From JBBEAM01 sp942491105 (GTDB lineage Bacteria; Pseudomonadota; Alphaproteobacteria; Kiloniellales; DSM-21159): DNA of 64,000 bases. Location of the stretch: contig CALNZX010000006.1 in NCBI GenBank assembly GCA_942491105.1, forward strand, positions 1 to 64,000, in the 5' to 3' direction. Position numbers and translations under genes: made by a program. Of the stretch, positions 46,838 through 53,957 are shown piece after piece. Each line of letters starts with the position of its first letter. Position 1 is the stretch's first letter. The notes beneath the pieces are model-generated. The model ran no database searches. It was given only the letters and a program-made list of their open reading frames with translations, and was not told the DNA's origin.

Positions 46838-47131
46838 ATGAACACCCCACCCCGGTGGGCCCGCCCACCGGCCGACGAACTGGTCTGGGAGACCTTCGGG
46901 GAGGCCAACTTTGTCTACCACGTGGCTTCCGGCCAGACCCATTTCCTGAACGAGCTAGGCGCCTGGATCCTGCAGCGCCTCGAGCGCGGCGCGCGCACGC
47001 CGGGCGAGATCTGCGACGATATCGTGGCAGCGTTCGATGCCGAAGCGAGTCCCGAACTGAGCGAGTCGGTGCAGGCCACCATCCAGGTGCTGGCCGGTCT
47101 CGGGCTTATCGTGCGCGGGGGCGAGCCGTGA
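46838..47131 (+). CDS. PqqD-like protein of the HPr-rel-A system
   Basis: The 97-residue product has the PqqD fold pattern: an early beta part WETFGEANFVYHVASGQTHF, then LNELGAWILQRLERG (helix) and DIVAAFDAE before the last helix. Such proteins recognise leader peptides or act with small-molecule kinases in PqqD-type systems. Its stop overlaps the GTG start of the HprK-related kinase (GTGA), matching the known pairing of 'HPr-rel-A system PqqD family' and 'HprK-related kinase A'. Confidence 0.8.
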   Translation: MNTPPRWARPPADELVWETFGEANFVYHVASGQTHFLNELGAWILQRLERGARTPGEICDDIVAAFDAEASPELSESVQATIQVLAGLGLIVRGGEP

Positions 47132-48051
47132 ACGTGACCCTGGCCGGGCTGTCCGCTGCCGGCCTCGAAGCGCAACTGGCTGCCGGCCTGCGTCTGCGCA
47201 TGGGACCGTTCAACGTCTGTATCCATGCTGACGAAGCCACGTTGGCGCAGCACATCACCGCGCATTATCCCGACTACGAACTCGCTGCCGACGACGCCTT
47301 CTGTCACGCCGGCGTGCACGTCGGCGTGCAACGTACGCTGCCGCGCGTCTGGGCTGAGCAAGGGTATGTGCGACTCGACGATGGCGCCCTGTTTACCGAT
47401 TTCCAGCCCGGCGAGGGTCTGCCTTACCTCGAGTGGGCGATCAACTGGTGTATCGCGACGCGCTGCCATTTCTACCTGATGCTGCACGCCGCGGTGGTGG
47501 AAAAAGCGGGCGTTGCGCTGATCATGCCGGGTCTGCCGGGGGCGGGCAAAAGCACCTTGAGTGCCTATCTTGCCCACAACGGCTGGCGCTTGTTGTCGGA
47601 TGAATTCTGTCTGCTGCGTCCCGGCACCTGCGAGGTGATCCCGTTTCCGCGCCTGATCCCACTCAAGAACGAATCGATCGAGGTGATCAGGCAGGCCGTC
47701 GGTGACGCCCGCATCGGCCCCAGTTTTGCCGGTACCCGCAAAGGCACGGTTGCGCATGTGGCGCCGCCGGCTGCGCACACGCGATGCGCCGAACCGGCGC
47801 AGGCGCGCGTGGTGGTCAAACCGCAGTATGTCGCCGGCGCCGCGGCCGAGCTGACCGACATGGCGGCGGCACAGTGTTTTGTTGAATTGTCCAACAACGC
47901 ATTCAACTACCAGATCCTGGGGCGCGAAGGTTTCGATACAGTCGCCGCGCTGGCGCGTTCGACGCAGGCGTATCAACTGCGTTATGGCGATCTGGAACAG
48001 GCGCGCGACGCGCTGCAGCAAGTCGTTGAGGCGCTGCCACCAGCGCAGTAG
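47128..48051 (+). CDS. HprK-related kinase A
   Basis: The 307-residue protein has a Walker A loop GLPGAGKST at residues 135-143 inside an HprK-like fold, with WRLLSDEFCLLR as the following acidic strand. HPr-kinase relatives phosphorylate protein or small-molecule targets. GTG 47128 overlaps the PqqD stop; an upstream open frame covering the PqqD gene is a shadow. Together with the PqqD protein, the Tat-signal protein and the divergent nucleotidyltransferase it forms a four-gene module repeatedly seen near exosortase loci. No biochemical function has been firmly established. Confidence 0.85.
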   Translation: MNVTLAGLSAAGLEAQLAAGLRLRMGPFNVCIHADEATLAQHITAHYPDYELAADDAFCHAGVHVGVQRTLPRVWAEQGYVRLDDGALFTDFQPGEGLPYLEWAINWCIATRCHFYLMLHAAVVEKAGVALIMPGLPGAGKSTLSAYLAHNGWRLLSDEFCLLRPGTCEVIPFPRLIPLKNESIEVIRQAVGDARIGPSFAGTRKGTVAHVAPPAAHTRCAEPAQARVVVKPQYVAGAAAELTDMAAAQCFVELSNNAFNYQILGREGFDTVAALARSTQAYQLRYGDLEQARDALQQVVEALPPAQ

Positions 48052-48114
48052 ATTGTTCCCGAGTCCAACAGGCTGCTAGGATTGCGCTCCATTGAATCCA
48101 GCCCGGAGACTCAA

Positions 48115-48492
48115 TTGAAGCGACTGATTGCCCTGGCGTTTGCCCTCGCCGCGACGCCCACGGTGTGGGCCAACGATTACCCCACCCTGGAACGCGTCGA
48201 TCACGTGATGACCTGCATGCGCGGCCACGGCGGGCAGACCGTGGATAACCTCTATGCCTGTTCGTGCGAAATCGACGTCATTGCACAGCAGGTCAGTTTC
48301 GACGACTTCACCGAAGCGCGCACGTTTGAGATTTACAAACGCATGCCAGGCGAAAAAGGCGGCCTGTTCCGCGACTCGGAACGGGCTGACGAAATCGTCG
48401 CGAAACTCGATAAAGCGCGCGCTGACGCAAACAAACGCTGCTTCATAGGGATGAAAAAAAGCGCTGCCGAGGCAACGCAAAAATCCCCTTGA
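48115..48492 (+). CDS. Small secreted four-cysteine protein upstream of xoxF
   Basis: The product is about 125 residues: a signal peptide (KRLIALAFALAATPTVWA) followed by a mature helical protein with MTCMRGHGG, YACSCEIDV and NKRCFIGM (four Cys, likely two disulfides). The start is a TTG at 48115 preceded by CGGAG; an earlier frame to 48082 lacks signal character. I do not recognise a family. It lies 64 bases after the HprK-like gene and 530 bases before xoxF on the same strand, so it could belong to either module. Confidence 0.6.
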   Translation: MKRLIALAFALAATPTVWANDYPTLERVDHVMTCMRGHGGQTVDNLYACSCEIDVIAQQVSFDDFTEARTFEIYKRMPGEKGGLFRDSERADEIVAKLDKARADANKRCFIGMKKSAAEATQKSP

Positions 48493-49020
48493 ATCATTAC
48501 GATACGCTTCCGTATGGCAACCTGGTGCAGCAATTTAAATCGGTTGCCGGTCGGGAAAATATCCCTATAATTGAGTGCAGCAAAGTAGCGGCGTCGTTGC
48601 GCCAGGCTGCTCTTGCCAGGTAAAGATTATCGCCTCGTGAGATGGTGTGGACACGAGACAATAAGCATCGCCGGCGGCAAGGCAGCCGACTATGCTGGGC
48701 GTCAAAGCGTCGCTGAACGTAAGAATTCAATGCCCACGATTCGGCCGGTAAATGCCGCATCGTACTGATCAGCGACGAGGGGAGTGGTACACCGTTGTCA
48801 GATATCGACTACCGCATTTTCAGCGATGGGCCGCGCTATGGCCGTTCGACGATCGCACCCCCCGTGTCTACCCGCCATTCCGCTCTGTGCTCGCTCCGCA
48901 AATCATTGCGACCGTTTCTAACGCTCTCGTACGACTTCTCGATCTCGGGTCGGACGGGAGTTTAAACCTCGAAGAGATCAATCACGTGATTGTTAACAAT
49001 AAAGTGTGAAGGAGGAGGTC
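48493..49020 (+). promoter_or_regulatory. Upstream region of xoxF with strong ribosome site
   Basis: No supported gene is found before xoxF. The region ends in AAGGAGGAGGTC, an almost perfect ribosome site placed right before the xoxF ATG, consistent with a very highly expressed protein. An open frame 48752-49009 crosses it but is Arg-rich with no ribosome site of its own. A promoter should lie in the less GC-rich 48500-48700 part. Confidence 0.5.
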
Positions 49021-50883
49021 ATGAGAAAAGCATCGTTAAAACGATGGCTCATCGCGGCAGCCTCTCTGTTGGCATTGACCGGAACTGCGCAGGTTTCGGC
49101 GAATGCAGGACTAGAGAAGCTAATGCAGGACCCCAACTACTGGGTCTTCCCTGGTGGTAATTACTGGAACTGGCGTTATTCTGAGTTGAATCAAATCAAC
49201 AACCAGAACGCGCACAAGATCCAGGCGGCGTGGACGTTCTCCACCGGTGTCCTGCGAGGACACGAAGGTGGACCGCTCGTTCTCCCGGGGTCTGTAACTG
49301 GCTTGTCGCATGACACGCTGTATATCCACGCGGCTTTCCCGAACAACGTTTTTGCCATCAACCTCGACAACCTCGAGATCGTATGGGAATACGTACCCGT
49401 TCAGGACTATGACGAAACCGTTCCGGTGATGTGCTGTGACACCGTCAACCGCGGACTCGGCTTTGGCGATGGCAAAATCTTGCTGCAGCAGGCTGATACC
49501 GTGCTGGTGGCGATGAATGCCAAGACCGGCGAAAAAGTCTGGTCGGTCAAGAACGGTGACGCCAAGCTCGGCCAGACCAACACCAATGCCCCGCATGTGA
49601 TGAAAGATAAAGTCATCACGGGTATCTCCGGTGCAGAGTTTGGTGTTCGTTGCTGGATCAACGCCTACAACCTGAAAGACGGCAAGCGCGCCTGGCGCGC
49701 CTACAGCATGGGACCCGATGCGGACATGCTGGTCGACCCGATGAAAACCACTTCGATGGGGCAACCCATCGGCAAAGATTCTTCGCTGAAAACCTGGAAG
49801 GGTGACCAGTGGAAGATCGGCGGTGGTTCGACCTGGGGCTGGTGGCCGTACGACAAGGAACGCAATGCGTTCTACTACGGTACCGGCAATCCGTCGACCT
49901 GGAACCCGGTTGTTCGCCCCGGCGACAACAAGTGGTCGATGTCGATCTTTTCGCGCGACGTTGATACCGGTATGGCCCACTGGGTCTACCAGATGACGCC
50001 GCACGATGAGTGGGACTACGACGGCATCAACGAAATGATCCTGGTTGACATGAAGGTCAAGGGTAAAGACACCAAGGCGCTGGTCCACTTCGACCGCAAC
50101 GGCTTTGGCTACACCCTGGATCGGACCAACGGCGCCCTGCTGGTTGCCGAGAAGTTTGATCCGGCCGTCAACTGGGCTACCCACGTTGATATGAAGACGG
50201 GTCGTCCACAGGTCGTTGCTCAGTACTCGACGCACTACAACGGCGAAGACACCAACTCGACCAACATCTGCCCGGCAGCGCTCGGTACCAAAGACCAGCA
50301 GCCGGCCGCCTACAGCCCGCGTACTGGCTTGTTCTATGTGCCGACGAACCACGTCTGCATGAACTACGAGCCGGTTTCGGGTGGCGAATATGTTGCTGGT
50401 CAGCCCTACGTGAACGCTGTACTCAGCATGTTCCCGGCGGGTCGTGTGTCACCTGGTCCTGAGTTTGGTAACAATGCTACCAACAACAACCTCGGCAACT
50501 TCATCGCCTGGGATGCGGACAAGGGCAAAATCGTGTGGTCGATTCCGGAACGTTTCTCGGTCTGGAGCGGCGCACTGGCAACCGCTGGCGACGTCGTGTT
50601 CTACGGCACGCTGGACGGCTACCTGAAAGCGATCGACGCCAAGAGCGGCAAGCTGCTTTGGAAGTTTAAGAATCCTTCCGGCATCATCGGTAATGTCACG
50701 AGCTGGGGTCATGGCGGCAAACAATATGTCGGCACGCTCTCCGGAGTGGGTGGCTGGGCCGGTATCGGCATGGCCGCTGGACTCGTGAACGATACCGACG
50801 GCCTGGGCGCTGTCGGCGGCTACAAGGACCTGAACCGCTTCACCCGTCTCGGCGGTGTGTTGAGCGTCTTCAGCCTGCCTTAA
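49021..50883 (+). CDS. xoxF: XoxF lanthanide-dependent PQQ methanol dehydrogenase
   Basis: The 620-residue periplasmic quinoprotein oxidises methanol, giving formaldehyde or formate, with PQQ and a lanthanide. It has a signal peptide cut near QVSANA, eight beta-propeller blades with W-motifs, and the adjacent cysteine pair at C138-C139 near PQQ. Metal ligands fit XoxF: E206, N290, D332 and the extra D334 in DEWDYDGIN, the residue that marks lanthanide-type enzymes; calcium-type MxaF has Ala there. ATG 49021 is set by the AAGGAGGAGG site. A strong terminator follows at 50939. Two cupredoxins and XoxJ are encoded next, but no XoxG cytochrome is seen. No indels break this gene. Confidence 0.95.
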   Translation: MRKASLKRWLIAAASLLALTGTAQVSANAGLEKLMQDPNYWVFPGGNYWNWRYSELNQINNQNAHKIQAAWTFSTGVLRGHEGGPLVLPGSVTGLSHDTLYIHAAFPNNVFAINLDNLEIVWEYVPVQDYDETVPVMCCDTVNRGLGFGDGKILLQQADTVLVAMNAKTGEKVWSVKNGDAKLGQTNTNAPHVMKDKVITGISGAEFGVRCWINAYNLKDGKRAWRAYSMGPDADMLVDPMKTTSMGQPIGKDSSLKTWKGDQWKIGGGSTWGWWPYDKERNAFYYGTGNPSTWNPVVRPGDNKWSMSIFSRDVDTGMAHWVYQMTPHDEWDYDGINEMILVDMKVKGKDTKALVHFDRNGFGYTLDRTNGALLVAEKFDPAVNWATHVDMKTGRPQVVAQYSTHYNGEDTNSTNICPAALGTKDQQPAAYSPRTGLFYVPTNHVCMNYEPVSGGEYVAGQPYVNAVLSMFPAGRVSPGPEFGNNATNNNLGNFIAWDADKGKIVWSIPERFSVWSGALATAGDVVFYGTLDGYLKAIDAKSGKLLWKFKNPSGIIGNVTSWGHGGKQYVGTLSGVGGWAGIGMAAGLVNDTDGLGAVGGYKDLNRFTRLGGVLSVFSLP

Positions 50884-50938
50884 GTCGATCGTACTGCGAT
50901 CCACAATAAGATCAGTCTGAACTGACGGTCTGATTAGG

Positions 50939-50973
50939 AACCCGGCTCTCGACAGAGAGCCGGGTTTTTTTTT
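50939..50973 (+). terminator. Rho-independent terminator after xoxF
   Basis: AACCCGGCTCTC pairs with GAGAGCCGGGTT around a GACA loop and is followed by a run of nine T residues. It isolates the highly expressed xoxF mRNA from the cupredoxin genes downstream. Confidence 0.92.
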
Positions 50974-51023
50974 CGTGCCTTCACGGAGTTTCGCCTGCAT
51001 GGCGAGCGCGACGAGGACATTGC

Positions 51024-51671
51024 ATGCGCTGTCTCATCCACACCCTGTTGCTGGGCATGTTCCTGCTCACCGGCGGCTGCGGCGACGACCCGCCACCGGC
51101 AGCACCAGGGCCCGCGGCCACGGCCGGCTTGCCGCAACCGACCGCAACGGAACCGAGCTCGACAGAGTCGGACATCCCGAACCCGGGCGCGGTGGGGTCA
51201 CGCAGCGCCGAGCCGGTGCCTGCGCCGGTTGTGGCCGCCACCCCGCCGCAGCCCGAGCCGTCCCCGGACGCCATCGAGGTCGCCGCGGACAGAGAACCCG
51301 TTCAACATCAGATCCAGGGAGTGGTGACCCAATGGCGTCCCCTGGTGTTGTTTGCGCAACCCGGCGATGTCGTCGTTTTTCGCCAGATGAGCGGCCACGA
51401 TACCGAAACCATGGCAGGGCTTTATCCAGAAGGCGCGACGCCCTGGCGATCGAAAATGGGCGCGGAAGGATTCAGTGTCACCCTCACAGAGCCCGGCGCC
51501 TATATCTACAAGTGCAACCCGCATGCCAGTACCGGCATGATCGGCGCGATCGTCGTCGGGCCGCGGCCGCCGGCCAATCTCGCCGCGCTGGAATCGAGTC
51601 CGCTCAACAAGGGCATGACCGCGCGCACGATCCGGAAATTGAAACAGGCGCTGGAATCGGCCTCGAACTAA
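51024..51671 (+). CDS. Lipoprotein cupredoxin (pseudoazurin-like)
   Basis: The 215-residue product has a lipobox (LTGGC, Cys19), so it should be anchored by lipid. A Pro/Ala-rich linker to about residue 95 is followed by a pseudoazurin-like domain with type I copper ligands H125 (SGHDT), C164 (YIYKC), H167 and M172. It would carry electrons in the periplasm or at the outer membrane. Its copper domain is closely similar to that of the next gene. Being beside xoxF suggests that it accepts electrons from methanol dehydrogenase, in place of or beside a cytochrome (inference). ATG 51024 is supported by the lipobox distance. Confidence 0.85.
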   Translation: MRCLIHTLLLGMFLLTGGCGDDPPPAAPGPAATAGLPQPTATEPSSTESDIPNPGAVGSRSAEPVPAPVVAATPPQPEPSPDAIEVAADREPVQHQIQGVVTQWRPLVLFAQPGDVVVFRQMSGHDTETMAGLYPEGATPWRSKMGAEGFSVTLTEPGAYIYKCNPHASTGMIGAIVVGPRPPANLAALESSPLNKGMTARTIRKLKQALESASN

Positions 51672-51858
51672 GCAGGGTCTGCAGACGCGGACCGGTTTCC
51701 GGTAGAATCGCCGTTTTCATCTGCCGCCGTCGCAGTAGAGTCGCATCATCGGGTTAAGCCGGCGTTCAGAGTGGACTCAGTATCATCCAAATGCGGATTA
51801 GCGTCGTATTACCAGCAGGCGCGGATGGCGCCTATCGTTTGGAGTGGAGCATTTAGAC

Positions 51859-52311
51859 ATGTTGAAAGCAGTTACCAGCCTTGTTGTCGCCAGCACGCTA
51901 GTGCTAAGTGCAGTGGTACAGGCGGAAGAGCACATCATCGAAGGCGTCGTTACCCAATGGCGTCCCCTGGTTACATTCGCCCAGCCCGGGGATACCCTGC
52001 GGTTCAAAGGTATGACCGGGCACGACACGGCGACCATTGAAGGCATGATCCCGGAAGGCGCCACGCCATGGCAGTCGAAACTTGGCGAAGAAGCTTTCAG
52101 CGTCACGCTGGATAAAGAGGGTGCGTGGATCTACAAATGTACCCCGCATATCACCACCGGCATGGTCGGGGTTGTGGTGGTCGGGGACGCGCGCCCACCG
52201 GCCAACCTCGAGCAGCTGCAGGCAAACCTGCCTAACGTCAAAGTCGGCCGTAATATGGTCAATCGCGCAATGAAGAAAATGGACCAGGCCCTCAAGGCAG
52301 AGAGCAAATAG
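51859..52311 (+). CDS. Pseudoazurin-type cupredoxin, soluble
   Basis: The 150-residue product has a signal peptide (cut near VVQAEE) and a pseudoazurin-like fold with copper ligands H55, C94, H97 and M102 in the same spacing as the lipoprotein copy (about 70 residues nearly identical in pattern: VTQWRPLV, FAQPGD, GHDT, PEGATPW). It lacks the linker. It should be a soluble periplasmic single-electron carrier. The start is ATG 51859, with GGAGC eight bases upstream. It is 45 bases from the XoxJ gene. Confidence 0.9.
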   Translation: MLKAVTSLVVASTLVLSAVVQAEEHIIEGVVTQWRPLVTFAQPGDTLRFKGMTGHDTATIEGMIPEGATPWQSKLGEEAFSVTLDKEGAWIYKCTPHITTGMVGVVVVGDARPPANLEQLQANLPNVKVGRNMVNRAMKKMDQALKAESK

Positions 52312-52356
52312 CGGCATGATGAAAAAACTTCGCGACCCCGCACGCGAGCACGGCCC

Positions 52357-53238
52357 GTGCTGACCACCGCACGCGGTACCGCGCAGCTGGCGGTGCTGGT
52401 GACCTTATTGCTGGCGGCGGTAACGATTAGCGCGGCGGAGGAAACGCCGCGTACCGCGCTGAAGGTCTGCGCGGACCCCTACAACCTGCCGATGTCGAAC
52501 CAGGAAGGGCAGGGCTATGAAAACAAGATTGCCGAACTGTTTGCGCGCAAGCTTGGCCTGCCCCTGGAATACGTCTGGTTCCCGCAGCGGATTGGGTTTA
52601 TCCGCAATACGCTGATGGATAACGACACTCCGGACGGCGAGTACAAGTGCGACCTCGTGATGGGGGTGATTGAAAATTTCGAGATCGCCGCGCCAACGCG
52701 GCCGTACCTGCGATCGAGCTGGGCAATGGTTTACGTCAAGGGTCGCGGGCTCGATTTCATCGAGTCGCAGGATGATCTCAGGAACCTCAGCCCGGAACAG
52801 GTCAAGCAGATGCGTATCGGCGCCTGGGACCGCGGACCGGGCACCGATTTTATCTACCAGGCCGGACTCATGGAGCAGGCCATCCCGTTCCAGTCGATGA
52901 GCGGTGACGTGCGCGAGAACCCCGGCAAGATCATCGAACGCGACCTGGTTGGCGACACGATCAACCTGACGTTCGTGTGGGGTCCCATTGCCGGCTACTA
53001 CGCCAAGCAGATCACTGAACACGATATCAAGGTGATCCCGATGCGCAACGAGCCCGGCATGCGCTTCGATTTCCAGATCGCAATGGCGGTCAGGTTCGGC
53101 GACAAGGCATGGAAAAACCAGGTCGACAAGCTGATCATCGACAACCAGCAGGAAATCGATGCGATTCTGACCGATTACGGGGTACCCTTGCGCGAACTCG
53201 TGATCCGTCCGCACAGTGGTGATGACGATGACGATTAG
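52357..53238 (+). CDS. xoxJ: XoxJ, quinoprotein-dehydrogenase-associated binding-protein-like subunit
   Basis: The 293-residue product resembles family-3 solute-binding proteins but belongs to the set linked to PQQ dehydrogenases. It has a signal peptide (LAVLVTLLLAAVTISAAEE), VCADPYNLPMSNQEGQGYEN, the acidic GYENKIAELFARKLGLPLEYVW and KCDLVMGV. XoxJ (like MxaJ) is thought to help activate or assemble methanol dehydrogenase, not to carry solutes. GTG 52357 is the frame start. The C-terminus ends in five Asp residues. It overlaps the next gene by 17 bases. Confidence 0.9.
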   Translation: MLTTARGTAQLAVLVTLLLAAVTISAAEETPRTALKVCADPYNLPMSNQEGQGYENKIAELFARKLGLPLEYVWFPQRIGFIRNTLMDNDTPDGEYKCDLVMGVIENFEIAAPTRPYLRSSWAMVYVKGRGLDFIESQDDLRNLSPEQVKQMRIGAWDRGPGTDFIYQAGLMEQAIPFQSMSGDVRENPGKIIERDLVGDTINLTFVWGPIAGYYAKQITEHDIKVIPMRNEPGMRFDFQIAMAVRFGDKAWKNQVDKLIIDNQQEIDAILTDYGVPLRELVIRPHSGDDDDD

Positions 53239-53938
53239 AAAGACGCTCCTGCTCGCGCTGCTGGTGAGCGCGAGCTTGTCGCTCGGCGCGGCCGAGGACA
53301 GCAGCGAAGCGCAGGTCGAATTTTCGGAGGCCGAAGTCAGCTTGTGGATGACCGATCAGCTCGCCGCTGTGCAGGCGCCGGTCACCATGACCTACACGTT
53401 CGAACGATCCGGCAGCTTGGAACCGGGCTTCACCGACCAGGTGACGTTCAGGATCGAAAAAATCAACGCCGACGGCAGCAAGGCTGCATCGCTGGCGTTT
53501 TTCACCGGCGAACGAAACTTCCCGGTCCCGGCCGCGCCGAGCACGGTTGTCAATCCGATCTTCAAGGTGTTCCTGCAGGGCGACGTGTATGAAATGAATC
53601 GCCTCAGCGATCCGGAAGGCACCTCACGTGAGCGCTGGCGGTATTTCCAGCGCCGTATCAAGTTTGCGCTGGCCGAATCCGCCGAGGTCAAACCGCTGAC
53701 ATTCGAATTTTCGGGTCAGCAGTGGACCGGCAGAGAGATTACCTTCACGCCGTATATCAACGATCCCAAACGTAACCTGTTCGAGACCTATGCGGACAAA
53801 CGCTACACGTTCATCGTCTGCGACGATCTGCCTGGTTATCTCTACCGTATCGAGACGGTCGTACCCGGCGCTGACCCGGACCAGCCGCTGCTACGCGAAG
53901 TCCTGCAGTTGACAAAAATCGATCGCGGCGGCGCCTGA
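53222..53938 (+). CDS. Exported protein of unknown function, coupled to xoxJ
   Basis: The 238-residue product has a signal peptide (TLLLALLVSASLSLGAAE). The mature part is beta-rich with FERSGSLEPGFTDQVTFRIE and YADKRYTFIVCDDLPGYLYR; it has one Cys and no recognised domain. It looks like a DUF3108/lipocalin-like barrel, without certainty. ATG 53222 and 53228 are both possible starts inside the xoxJ tail; the coupling shows that it is made with XoxJ. Its position suggests a role in methanol dehydrogenase export or maturation (inference). Confidence 0.65.
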   Translation: MTMTIRKTLLLALLVSASLSLGAAEDSSEAQVEFSEAEVSLWMTDQLAAVQAPVTMTYTFERSGSLEPGFTDQVTFRIEKINADGSKAASLAFFTGERNFPVPAAPSTVVNPIFKVFLQGDVYEMNRLSDPEGTSRERWRYFQRRIKFALAESAEVKPLTFEFSGQQWTGREITFTPYINDPKRNLFETYADKRYTFIVCDDLPGYLYRIETVVPGADPDQPLLREVLQLTKIDRGGA

Positions 53939-53957
53939 GCGCACAGGCGCCGCGCGC

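Noticed and set aside
49021..50883. Calcium-type methanol dehydrogenase (MxaF)
   Set aside because: The DEWDYDGIN motif has the extra Asp of the lanthanide-type enzyme, and no mxaI or other mxa genes are near.
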